Below, piece by piece: positions 1 to 6,676 of a DNA stretch of 15,493 nt. The translations under genes were made by a program, and so were the position numbers. Each line of letters begins with the position of its first letter. Position 1 is the stretch's first letter. Origin of the DNA: Planctomycetota bacterium (lineage in GTDB: Bacteria > Planctomycetota > MHYJ01 > JACQXL01 > JAVHLO01); NCBI GenBank assembly GCA_031082105.1, contig JAVHLO010000031.1, positions 1 to 15,493 of the forward strand, in the 5' to 3' direction. The notes beneath the pieces are model-generated. The model did not search any database. It was not told the origin of the DNA and saw nothing but the letters and a program-made list of their open reading frames with translations.

Positions 1-67
1 GCGGTTTCCGGGTTGTCAAGATCTCGAATTCTGTTTCAGATATTGTGGACTCAGGACTACAGCGCTC

Positions 68-100
68 TTTCTTGTGCTTTTTGTGCCTTTTTGTGGCTAA
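68..100. repeat. Short tandem CACAAAAAG-type intergenic repeat
   Basis: Read on the minus strand, this is a degenerate tandem of a roughly 10-bp unit (CACAAAAAGG / CACAAAAAGC) that begins TTAGCCAC. It lies just downstream of the hcp stop codon and does not form a terminator-like hairpin. Its style resembles the CACAGAG arrays at 4145-4166 and 8736-8771. Apart from this array, nothing convincing was found in positions 1-141. Confidence 0.5.
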
Positions 101-141
101 CGGACTTTCAAGCGCCCCCCTGTAGAATTTCTGGAGTCCGC

Positions 142-1773
142 TTAGCCCAGTATCGCCTTCAGATCCGCGTCCGGCGTGGTGATCGGCGCGATCTTGAACT
201 TCTCGACCAGCACGTTCAACACGTTCGGCGTTATGAACGCCGGCAGCGACGGCCCGATCCGGATGTTCTTGATGCCGAGGTGCAGGAGCGCAAGGAGTAT
301 CGCGACCGCCTTCTGTTCGTACCATGACAGGATGAGCGAAAGCGGCAACTCGTTGACCCCGACCTTGAACGCATTCGCGAGCGCGACCGCAATCTGGATC
401 GCGGAATACGCGTCGTTGCATTGACCGATGTCGATGAGGCGCGGGATGCCTTCAATGTTGCCCATCTCCTTGTCGAAGAACCGGAACTTGCCGCACGCCA
501 GTGTCAGCACGACGCAATCCTCCGGCACCTTGGCGACGAAGTCGGCGTAGTAGCTCCGGGCCCCCTTCGCGCCGTCGCAGCCGCCGACCAGGAAGAAGTG
601 GCGGATCTTCTTGTTCTTCACCGCCTCGACGACCTTGCCCGCCACGCCGAGCACGGCGTTGCGCGCGAAACCGACCGTAACGGTCTTGCCCTCGACATCC
701 GCCGTGAATCCGGGCAGCGCCTGCGCGCGTTCGATCACCGGCGCAAAGTCCCGGTCCTGCAGGTGTCTCACCCCCGGCCAGCCGACGACGCCTCGCGTGA
801 AAATGTTCGCCTTGTAGGAATCGAGCGGTTTCTGGATGCAGTTCGTCGTCATGACGATCGCGCCGGGGAACAACGGGAATTCCTTCTGCTGGTTCTGCCA
901 CGCGGTCCCGTAGTGGCCGTGGAAGTGAGCGTACTTCTTCAGCGCCGGGTAGCCGTGAGTCGGCAGCATCTCGCCGTGGGTGTAGACGAATATCCCCTTG
1001 CCGGCGGTCTGCTTCAAAATCTCTTCGAGGTCGCGCAGGTCGTGGCCGGAGACGAGGAGCGCCTTGCCCTTCCTGACGCCGAGCGGGACTTTTGTCGGGA
1101 CGGGGTGGCCGTAGGTCTCCGTGTTGCCGGCGTCGAGGAGCTCCATCGCCTTCAGGTTGGTCGCGCCGCACTTGAACACGAGCGCGGTCCAATCGTCCGC
1201 CGAAAGGTCTTTCCGCGTCATCGCCGCCAGCGCTTCGTGAACGAAGGCGTAGACCGAGTCGTCCGACTTACCGAGGATCTGTGCGTGGTCGGCGTAGGCC
1301 GCGATCCCCTTGAGACCGAAGAGCGCGATGTCCTGAAGAGACTGGATATCGGGGTCAAGCGCCGGGTCGGGCACCTTCTTCTCGAGCCTGGCGCCCTGGC
1401 GGACGAGCGCGTCGAGCGCGGCCTCAGGCTTGAAGGTGATGCAATCCTCGGAGGAGCCGGTCTTGCCGCCCGCCTTGGCGACCTTCTCCTTCAGCCGGTC
1501 CCGCAAGGCGACGCAACGGTTGATCTGCGTAGCGAACCGCGCCGGGTCGAAGTTTACGTTGGTCAGCGTCGAAAAGAGCGCCTCGAGGGTGAACACGTTG
1601 GCCTCTTTGTCGTTGACGCCGACCTTTCTTCCTTCCGTGGCGAGGATCGAGATCCCCTTCAACCCGTGGATGAGCAGGTCCTGCAACGCCGCCACCTCCG
1701 GCGGTTTTCCGCAGACACCCCCGGCTGTGCAGCCTTTCCCCCTTGCCGTCTGCTCGCACTGGTAACAGAACAT
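142..1773 (-). CDS. hcp: Hybrid cluster protein (hydroxylamine / NO reductase, prismane protein)
   Basis: A 543-residue Hcp, full length for the anaerobe-type class. The family carries a 4Fe-4S cluster and the unusual 4Fe-2S-2O hybrid cluster. It reduces hydroxylamine in vitro and is now mainly regarded as a cytoplasmic NO reductase and S-nitrosylation enzyme. The N-terminal cluster motif is C3-x2-C6-x8-C15-x5-C21, the class I spacing. All expected hybrid-cluster ligands are present: H244, E268, C312, C399 (in FFLVGGCDGAK, the persulfide position), C427, C452, E486 and K488. The ATG start is preceded by AAAGGAG at good spacing. No signal peptide or membrane segment is seen. The gene lies 119 bp downstream of a co-oriented zinc-ribbon/ferredoxin gene, a plausible electron donor, and the two probably share the promoter near 2967-2995. 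No hcr reductase gene is in view, as is usual for class I proteins. Identification is secure; in vivo substrate is inferred. Confidence 0.97.
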   Translation of the reverse strand: MFCYQCEQTARGKGCTAGGVCGKPPEVAALQDLLIHGLKGISILATEGRKVGVNDKEANVFTLEALFSTLTNVNFDPARFATQINRCVALRDRLKEKVAKAGGKTGSSEDCITFKPEAALDALVRQGARLEKKVPDPALDPDIQSLQDIALFGLKGIAAYADHAQILGKSDDSVYAFVHEALAAMTRKDLSADDWTALVFKCGATNLKAMELLDAGNTETYGHPVPTKVPLGVRKGKALLVSGHDLRDLEEILKQTAGKGIFVYTHGEMLPTHGYPALKKYAHFHGHYGTAWQNQQKEFPLFPGAIVMTTNCIQKPLDSYKANIFTRGVVGWPGVRHLQDRDFAPVIERAQALPGFTADVEGKTVTVGFARNAVLGVAGKVVEAVKNKKIRHFFLVGGCDGAKGARSYYADFVAKVPEDCVVLTLACGKFRFFDKEMGNIEGIPRLIDIGQCNDAYSAIQIAVALANAFKVGVNELPLSLILSWYEQKAVAILLALLHLGIKNIRIGPSLPAFITPNVLNVLVEKFKIAPITTPDADLKAILG

Positions 1774-1824
1774 GTCCGGCTCCTTTCAGTAAGTGAGCGA
1801 AATGTCGAATTCAGCCTTACGACC

Positions 1825-1856
1825 AATCCAAAATCCAAATTCTGAAATCCAAAATC
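1825..1856. repeat. AT-rich AATCCAAAATC intergenic repeat
   Basis: A low-GC patch in the 119-bp gap between the ferredoxin fusion and hcp. It contains three imperfect direct copies of a unit like AATCCAAAATC. The same word family (CAATCCA-R-AATC) recurs as a hairpin at 6598-6641. It sits upstream of the hcp ribosome-binding site and therefore lies inside the presumed operon mRNA. Function unknown. Confidence 0.55.
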
Positions 1857-1892
1857 GTCCACACTCATTGTCCTCCTGCCCTTTCCGCGACA

Positions 1893-2894
1893 TCAGGCGT
1901 TCTTCCGCTCCTTCTCATCTCCGTTGAGCGCGAGCGTGATGACGGAGAGCGGGGTTTTCGTGCCCGCCTCGCGGATCGCGTCCTCGGCCATCTTGACGAG
2001 TCCACCGCAGCATGGGACCTCCATCCTGAGGACGGTCAACGAGGCCGGTCGCGCCGTGGTGAGTATCTCCGTCAGTTTTTCCTTGTGTGCCTCGAAATCG
2101 GCGAACTTGGGGCATGCGAGTATGACGGCCCTGCCCTTGAGGTAATCATGGTGGAATCGTCCGCTGGCGACCGGCCCGCAATCCGCGGCGAGCAGGACGT
2201 CCGCTCCTTTGAGAAACGGCGCGCCGGGCGGGACAAGCTGTAGTTTGACGGGCCAGTGGGCGAGCGCGCTCGCGCCCGCGTGCGTCTCCGCCGGGTCAAG
2301 GCGCATCACTCTTGCGGCCGGGCACCCGCACGGCAGCTCCTTCTTCGGCTCGCGGGCGGTGAGGTGTTCCTTGACGGCCGCCTCGTCGAACGGCGCGGCC
2401 TCGCGCTCCTCGACGGTCAGCGCCCCGCGCGGGCACTCGCCCAGGCAGGCGCCGAGGCCGTCGCAGTACTTCTGGCTCACGAGTCTGGCCTTGCCGTCTA
2501 CGATCGCGATAGCCCCCTCTGCGCACGCGGGAACGCAGAGACCGCACCCGTCGCACTTCTTCTCGTCGATTTTGATGATCTTCCTCTTGATCTGCTTGGC
2601 CATGGCGTTTTCCTCCTTTCTTGTCGTCGCGTCTGTGCCGGCGCGCTCCTTTTTCAGCTCCGCGAACGCCTTTGTGACATCCGGCCCGAGGCAAACGGGC
2701 GCGTACGCGCACCACTGGGCGCAGCCCATGTTCAGCCGCGGGTTGGCGAACCGCGCGCCGCATTTCCGGCACGAGCGATAGACGTCCGTCTTCCAGAACT
2801 CGACGGGGCTTCCGCAACCCGGGCACGCGACATCGTAGATGTCCTCGGGTTTCCAGTACTGTGTGTCCTGCCCCGGGCATTTTCCGAACACCAT
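1893..2894 (-). CDS. Zinc-ribbon / 2[4Fe-4S]-type ferredoxin fusion protein
   Basis: A 333-residue protein with two parts. Residues 1-75 form a Cys-rich module: C24-x2-C27 and C42-x2-C45 look like a zinc ribbon, followed by C58-x3-C62-x5-C68. Similar small modules (starting KCPGQD.YWKP) occur near hcp genes and at the front of some HD phosphohydrolases (recollection). Residues 98-333 match a stand-alone ferredoxin family: a canonical cluster C114-x2-C117-x2-C120-x3-C124, a second site C144-x5-C150-x3-C154 lacking the usual second Cys, and a C-terminal Cys-rich domain with ADCGP, ACPKF and EVPCCGG motifs. The likely role is electron transfer, perhaps to Hcp encoded next; this is inferred from position. 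Residues 92-97 are encoded by a strong Shine-Dalgarno sequence directly before an in-frame ATG (2603), so a 236-residue short form is likely. The long start has a weaker GGAG eight bases upstream. Domain calls are firm; electron partner and long-form use are uncertain. Confidence 0.88.
   Translation of the reverse strand: MVFGKCPGQDTQYWKPEDIYDVACPGCGSPVEFWKTDVYRSCRKCGARFANPRLNMGCAQWCAYAPVCLGPDVTKAFAELKKERAGTDATTRKEENAMAKQIKRKIIKIDEKKCDGCGLCVPACAEGAIAIVDGKARLVSQKYCDGLGACLGECPRGALTVEEREAAPFDEAAVKEHLTAREPKKELPCGCPAARVMRLDPAETHAGASALAHWPVKLQLVPPGAPFLKGADVLLAADCGPVASGRFHHDYLKGRAVILACPKFADFEAHKEKLTEILTTARPASLTVLRMEVPCCGGLVKMAEDAIREAGTKTPLSVITLALNGDEKERKNA
2601..2620 (-). promoter_or_regulatory. Internal Shine-Dalgarno and in-frame ATG inside the ferredoxin fusion
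   Basis: On the minus strand the sequence reads GAAAGGAGGA, then seven bases, then ATG (2603-2601). This is a near-perfect ribosome-binding site with 8 nt between GGAGG and the start codon. The ATG is residue 98 of the longer reading frame, and MAKQIKRKIIKIDEKKC is the usual N-terminus of the stand-alone ferredoxin family. The site therefore either marks the real start of a second gene or allows a second, shorter product. Confidence 0.8.
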
Positions 2895-2933
2895 GCGATC
2901 ATCTCCGCGCCCCCTCGCGCGTCGCCCTTCTTG

Positions 2934-2958
2934 AAATAAGACTAACTTGGTCTCATTT
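2934..2958. promoter_or_regulatory. Putative Rrf2-family (IscR/NsrR-like) operator
   Basis: A 25-bp near-palindrome centred at 2946, with 10 of 12 base pairs matching between the arms (AAATAAGACTAA versus AAATGAGACCAA on the opposite strand). The core GACTAACTTGGTC has the GACYAA-n-TTRGTC symmetry, and the GACT...AGTC core resembles type 1 IscR sites. It starts about two bases after the predicted transcription start of the minus-strand promoter, so a bound protein would block initiation or clearance. Family assignment is inferred from motif shape and the Fe-S/NO theme of the genes. No regulator gene is in the window. Confidence 0.6.
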
Positions 2959-2966
2959 ACGACATC

Positions 2967-2995
2967 ATCATAACAATCGAACGCGCGTTTGTCAA
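2967..2995 (-). promoter_or_regulatory. Sigma70-type promoter of the ferredoxin-hcp operon
   Basis: On the minus strand there is a perfect -35 TTGACA (2995-2990), a 17-bp spacer, and -10 TATGAT (2972-2967), five of six to consensus. Transcription should start near 2960, giving a leader of about 66 nt before the ATG at 2894. The palindromic operator begins right after the predicted start. Confidence 0.75.
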
Positions 2996-3100
2996 GTTAA
3001 TTCTTGAAGAAAAGACGCTTCTGGTCCGGGGGCCGGGCGATGGCCTGTCTGCGGCGGGGGACTGGCGGCATGTCTGGAAGAATGTTGCGGCCGCCGCAAT

Positions 3101-3150
3101 CAGTGCCGCGACCGTAAGGGAGCGGTAGAGCCGCAGCCTTGCAGAGTCGC
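3101..3150. repeat. CGACCGTAAGGGAGCGG-type GC-rich intergenic element
   Basis: Contains GCGACCGTAAGGGAGCGG followed by tagagccgcagcc, with short self-complementary GC words (GCGGC/GCCGC) around it. I recall similar CCGCTCCCTTACGGTCGCGG elements scattered between genes of diverse uncultured bacteria. With a single copy in this window, repeat status cannot be shown here. Confidence 0.3.
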
Positions 3151-3209
3151 AATATGCCGGCCCGGACAAAGTCTATGGACAACAACCATGTCGCGGAAGA
3201 TGGGAATGC

Positions 3210-3237
3210 TTGACTTGCCATGGCGAATCTGTATCAT
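3210..3237 (+). promoter_or_regulatory. Sigma70-type promoter of the lipoprotein gene
   Basis: TTGACT (3210-3215), a 16-bp spacer, and TATCAT (3232-3237), each five of six to consensus. The predicted start is near 3244, leaving a leader of about 75 nt before the ATG at 3319. It points away from the hcp operon promoter. Confidence 0.55.
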
Positions 3238-3318
3238 TGTGCGCAATGCGCGTGTCCGCAAGGACGGTCCTGAATTGATCGGGCTGGAATCCGTAAGTAT
3301 CGGAGAAGGAGAATGTTG

Positions 3319-4125
3319 ATGAGCGCGTTGCGACGCCTGGTTCTTGTGTGCGCCGTCATCGGCGCCCTGCTCGGGTGTTCGGGGAGCCCGTCGCCAGGGA
3401 GTCCGAAATCTGCAATCGAGAAACTCCATCAGGCGATCCAGGCCGGTGATGAAGCGGCCGCCAAGGGCGTCTTTACGGCGGAGGCGTGGGATCGCGCGGA
3501 TGATTCCGGCAGGCATTTCTACGAACAGGCCGCGCGGAAGAAGTTCGCGCTCCAGCCGAAGGAGCCGCGCGTCCAGGGCGCGCGGGCGGTTGTCGAGACG
3601 GACGTGGTTATCGACGGAAAGGTACGCGACACGGTGTACTTCTACGCCGTCCAGGACGGATCGGACTGGAAACTGGCGGCCATGGACGAGAACGCCCGCC
3701 ATGTCGACCACTACCTGGCCGGGCGGCTGCCTGCGCTCTTTGACCTCAAGGGAATGCCTTCCAGTCCGGAGTTGGATGAGCTCGCAAAGAACGTCGCCGA
3801 ATGGCTGGGCAAGCCGATTCCGACGCTGGCCGAGTATGGCTCGATGTCCGAGGAGCAGAAGAAGGCCATGTTTGTGGGCCTCGCCGGCCCGCCGGAGAAG
3901 TCCGCGTACAACATGTTGCCGGGCGCGGTGCTGGAGCTGAAGAATCCGCAGGCGCTGTCTTCGCACTGGGTCGAGGGTATCGGCCGCGGCGCAATCGTGC
4001 TCGCCAAGCAGGGGGACCACTATAGCCGCTTCACGATGTACTTCGAGAAGAAGGCCGACGGCTGGCGCCTGCTGGGAATGACCACATATCCGAGCGCCGA
4101 GACGATCGTGGGCGACTTCAAGTAG
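3319..4125 (+). CDS. Hypothetical lipoprotein, NTF2-like character
   Basis: A 268-residue exported protein of unknown function. The N-terminus has a short basic start, a hydrophobic stretch and the lipobox ALLGC with the lipidation cysteine at residue 20, so it should be anchored to a membrane on the periplasmic side. The following region (SAIEKLHQAIQAGDEAAAKGVF, then a Trp-ending strand pattern around SDWKLAAM) resembles SnoaL/NTF2-like or DUF4878-like folds, which begin with a helix describing how many steps or items occur and end in a WKL motif. A second similar strand, DGWRLLGM, occurs near the C-terminus, suggesting two related halves. The chosen ATG has AAGGAG seven bases upstream; an alternative in-frame ATG at 3313 is only one base from that site. 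It appears monocistronic, flanked by a divergent operon and a convergent gene. Function cannot be assigned. Confidence 0.8.
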   Translation: MSALRRLVLVCAVIGALLGCSGSPSPGSPKSAIEKLHQAIQAGDEAAAKGVFTAEAWDRADDSGRHFYEQAARKKFALQPKEPRVQGARAVVETDVVIDGKVRDTVYFYAVQDGSDWKLAAMDENARHVDHYLAGRLPALFDLKGMPSSPELDELAKNVAEWLGKPIPTLAEYGSMSEEQKKAMFVGLAGPPEKSAYNMLPGAVLELKNPQALSSHWVEGIGRGAIVLAKQGDHYSRFTMYFEKKADGWRLLGMTTYPSAETIVGDFK

Positions 4126-4445
4126 CGCGTCGAGTTGCTGATTTAAACCACAGAGACGCGGAGGAGCTACCCGATCGATCTGCGTCTTGACGGTCGCGGT
4201 GGGGGGAGATGGGGGACGCTCCTCACAACCCATTACCGGTCAGTCGTTCGCGACGGATTGGTTCCAGCCTCGGCGCGAGTCAAGCACGCGACCTGCGTGG
4301 ATCAGTTTGCTCGCCCTACGCTTCGCGCTGCCGATCACGGTCCCTGTGCTTCGGAACAGTCTCGTCCTTTCTTCCGGGAGGATGGGATCGCATCTTTGAT
4401 CATCCGGCATTCCTATTGCCGTCTTTCGGTGCGCCTGCCGGACCA
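4126..4445. other. Convergent intergenic region without a recognised gene
   Basis: A 320-bp gap between the stop codons of convergent genes. It begins with a CACAGAG-type repeat (4145-4166). The rest is GC-rich and open in several frames, but with no ribosome-binding site or recognisable domain. It could hold a decayed mobile-element or gene remnant, but I could not identify one, and I see no clear terminator for either flanking gene. Confidence 0.5.
4145..4166. repeat. CACAGAG-type short intergenic repeat
   Basis: AAACCACAGAGACGCGGAGGAG lies just after the lipoprotein gene (it is 22 bp; the key word is CCACAGAGACGCGGAG). The same word family is found in longer form, on the opposite strand, at 8736-8771 (CCACAGAGGCACGGAG). 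The sharing of these words between two unrelated gaps indicates a dispersed repeat family. Confidence 0.55.
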
Positions 4446-6512
4446 TTATTCCCCATCGCCTGTAGAGACGGGCTTCGTCTGCACGCGGACCTTCGCCGGT
4501 TCGCCCGTTGTCACCTCTACTTCCTGGCCGGTATCGGTGACGCGGTATTTTCCCGGCTTGAGCGGGCCGAGGGCGAACTTGCCGTCGCGGTCCGCGCTCA
4601 CGATGAACGAGCTGCGCCCGTCCTGCGTGGTGAACAGCAGACACGCGAACGGGTTGGGCGTCCCGTCCGGCCTCACGGCGACCCCCTCGATCGCGCCCGC
4701 CGGTTTCAAGTACACCTGCGTCTGCGAGACCGATTCCCCCTCGCGCAGGACGACGGCCGTCGTGTTCGCCTGAAACGAGTTGTGCGCGATCAGGACGAGC
4801 ACCTTGCCCGGCACGAGGCCGTCCACGATGAACCTGCCGTCCGCCCGCGTCGACGCCTCCGCCAGCTTCCTGCCATATGATGGATCGGCCCCGCCCGCCG
4901 CGCTCTCGTAGAGGGTGACGATCGCGTCCTTAATGGGCTTGCCGTCGTCGCCGTTCAGCACGGAGCCGATCAGCGTCGTGCCGCGCCTGATCGGGAAGTC
5001 GGTCCGCGACGCGGGCTCGTCGAACGTGACCTTGATGTCGCCGAATTCCGCGATGAGGAACCCGTCGCCGGCTATGATCATGTGGTAGTCGCCTTCGTCG
5101 AGGTCGTCGAACAGCACCTGCCCGTTCCAATTGACGACGACGGAGTCCTGGGGATGCAACGACATATCGGCCGGATTCGCGGGCACGGCGCCGACCGCAG
5201 CCGCCTCAGGCCGGCCGCCGGTGTAGTACGTGCGGGTGAAAAGCTGCTCCACCTTCGACCGGCCCGAGTCGGGCGAGGCTCCGCCCACCACTCTGCCGAT
5301 CTGGACGACCGTCTTTGGCGGCAAGGAGCCGCCGTCGGCGGCCGCGCACTTCCCTTCTATGAGGCCGCGGCGCTCGATCGAGATCACCAGCGCGGTGACG
5401 CCCTCAACCGTGACCGTCGACTGGAACGGCAGCATGCGCGGGACGTTAGCGCAGACCTGGTAGTCGCCCAGCGAGAGGTTCTCCATGCGGTACTTTCCGT
5501 CGGGCTCGCTGATGGCAAGCGCAACGGCCTTCGTCTGCGCGTGCGTCGCCACGACACGCACGCCGCCAAGCCCCGTCCCCGCGGAACCGACCACGCGGCC
5601 GTAGAGCACGCCCCTGCGGAACATCCGCACGTCGATGCGCGTGACCGCGGGGAACTCCACAAGGCGGATGCCCTTCCTGTTCCAGTCGCTGTGCCCGCTC
5701 GCCGAAACGCTGAGCGTGTAGGCGTGTATCCGCGAGAGGTTCGCGAACGCGAATGCCCCGTCCGCGCCAGTAAGGTTCTTCGCCGAAATGGCCCATGTCT
5801 CGGATGCCGTGGCGTTCTCCGGCGCTACGGACACGCCGGCGCCCTGGATCGGCTTGCCTTCGCTGTCGAGCACGGAGCCGACGAGCGTGCCCACCGGCAC
5901 GAGCGCGACGTGGGTCTCCATCGCCTCGCTCCTGTCCGGGTACACCGGCGTATCGAGCGAAAGCGGCGCGTATCCCGGTGCGGTAATGGTGATCGAGACA
6001 GACCTGGCATCGCCGGGCACGCCCACGAGCCGGAAGCTGCCGGTCGTGTCGGAGAATGTCTCCACCTCCGCGCTCCCCGCCCGCGCCTGCACCGCGGCGC
6101 CCGCGACGGGCTGCTCGTTCTCGATGCTCATGATCGTGCCTACGAGCGTGACGGGCGAGACCGCCTGACGTTCCGGCGGTCCGGGTGGAGCGGTTTCCGC
6201 GCGCTGGGTCGATCCTGTCGTCGGGGTCGGCCCCGAAGCGATGCGCTCGACGGGGAACGGGAGAGTCGGCACGTTCTTGATGATGATCCGGACTTGTCTC
6301 GTCGACGGCGGCACGTAGGCGGATGGCGACCGGCTTGCCGTCTCCGCCGGAACGATCCCCTTGAGGTCCCGGTCCGTCCCGCGCGGCCAGAAGTGGAGCC
6401 CGCCGACGATGAAGAAAACGGCGGCAATCCCGAAGCCGAACGCGATCGACACGAATTCGTTCGGCGACCGGCGTCGCTTACGCTCTTCGCTCTTACGGGC
6501 TTGCAGAGGCAC
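4446..6512 (-). CDS. Membrane-anchored protein with about six carboxypeptidase-regulatory-like (Ig-like) modules
   Basis: About 688 residues from the GTG at 6512, or 709 if the TTG at 6575 is used; neither has a clear Shine-Dalgarno sequence. Counting from 6575, a basic stretch (ERKRRR, 31-36) precedes one membrane helix (about 41-63), predicting a cytoplasmic N-terminus and a large exported part. A Pro/Thr/Ser-rich linker (about 85-140) is followed by repeated beta-sandwich modules near 143-225, 228-318, 321-402, 404-530, 533-622 and 626-700. They show the recurring pattern of the CarboxypepD_reg fold: G.V....G.P..GA.V, then D..G.F.....L..G.Y.V. Such modules usually act as structural or binding domains. 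No peptidase domain is present, so the role is probably surface or periplasmic adhesion or scaffolding; this is inference. It lies 100 bp or more from the next upstream gene, with a large hairpin between. Confidence 0.8.
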   Translation of the reverse strand: MPLQARKSEERKRRRSPNEFVSIAFGFGIAAVFFIVGGLHFWPRGTDRDLKGIVPAETASRSPSAYVPPSTRQVRIIIKNVPTLPFPVERIASGPTPTTGSTQRAETAPPGPPERQAVSPVTLVGTIMSIENEQPVAGAAVQARAGSAEVETFSDTTGSFRLVGVPGDARSVSITITAPGYAPLSLDTPVYPDRSEAMETHVALVPVGTLVGSVLDSEGKPIQGAGVSVAPENATASETWAISAKNLTGADGAFAFANLSRIHAYTLSVSASGHSDWNRKGIRLVEFPAVTRIDVRMFRRGVLYGRVVGSAGTGLGGVRVVATHAQTKAVALAISEPDGKYRMENLSLGDYQVCANVPRMLPFQSTVTVEGVTALVISIERRGLIEGKCAAADGGSLPPKTVVQIGRVVGGASPDSGRSKVEQLFTRTYYTGGRPEAAAVGAVPANPADMSLHPQDSVVVNWNGQVLFDDLDEGDYHMIIAGDGFLIAEFGDIKVTFDEPASRTDFPIRRGTTLIGSVLNGDDGKPIKDAIVTLYESAAGGADPSYGRKLAEASTRADGRFIVDGLVPGKVLVLIAHNSFQANTTAVVLREGESVSQTQVYLKPAGAIEGVAVRPDGTPNPFACLLFTTQDGRSSFIVSADRDGKFALGPLKPGKYRVTDTGQEVEVTTGEPAKVRVQTKPVSTGDGE

Positions 6513-6597
6513 GGGTCCAACCCAATCACAAAATGGAACGACGTCCGCACGGAGCTGGACTATCGGATAGAGCAACCGTTTCGATTTTGGAAGTTAT

Positions 6598-6641
6598 ATT
6601 TCAGATTCTGGATTGAACAGCCGCAATCCAGAATCTAAAAT
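6598..6641. repeat. Large AT-rich inverted repeat / hairpin
   Basis: Left arm ATTTCAGATTCTGGATTG (6598-6615) and right arm CAATCCAGAATCTAAAAT (6624-6641) pair at 17 of 18 positions around an 8-nt loop. It lies between the 102-residue membrane protein gene and the modular protein gene. It lacks a clean T-tract on either side, so it is not a standard intrinsic terminator, though it may still act as one or stabilise RNA. It shares the CAATCCA-R-AATC word with the repeat at 1825-1856. Confidence 0.75.
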
Positions 6642-6676
6642 CTCAATTCTAAAAATTCTCCGTCCGCGTCGCCGGG

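Larger units (their letters stand above)
2895..3318. other. Divergent intergenic region between the hcp operon and a lipoprotein gene
   Basis: This 424-bp stretch separates two divergent units. It holds the hcp-operon promoter and operator (2934-2995), a promoter for the lipoprotein gene (3210-3237), and in between a GC-rich stretch with a recurrent-looking repeat (3101-3150). No convincing gene was seen: the short reading frames here lack ribosome-binding sites and recognisable protein sequence. Confidence 0.6.

Noticed and set aside
421..1845. Long open frame on the plus strand opposite hcp
   Set aside because: It is antisense to a full-length hcp with all ligands conserved; its translation is Arg/Asp/Val-rich, with no domain, as expected for a GC-rich shadow frame.
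1774..1892. A second copy of the GACYAA-TTRGTC operator upstream of hcp
   Set aside because: The nearest string (ACGACCAATCC) lacks the second half-site; hcp is more likely read from the upstream promoter.
3100..4233. 377-codon minus-strand frame opposite the lipoprotein
   Set aside because: The plus strand has a promoter, Shine-Dalgarno, lipobox and NTF2-like pattern; the opposite frame is a shadow with no recognised features.
4240..4644. Possible small gene or transposase remnant in the convergent gap on the minus strand
   Set aside because: No ribosome-binding site or recognisable domain, and it overlaps the 3' end of the modular protein gene in another frame. A remnant cannot be excluded without a database search.
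5082..6638. 518-codon open frame on the plus strand opposite the modular membrane protein
   Set aside because: The translation is rich in Arg/His/Asp without any fold signature, while the minus strand shows clear repeated modules and a membrane helix.
6598..6641. Intrinsic terminator
   Set aside because: The stem is AT-rich and has no T-tract on the 3' side in either direction.
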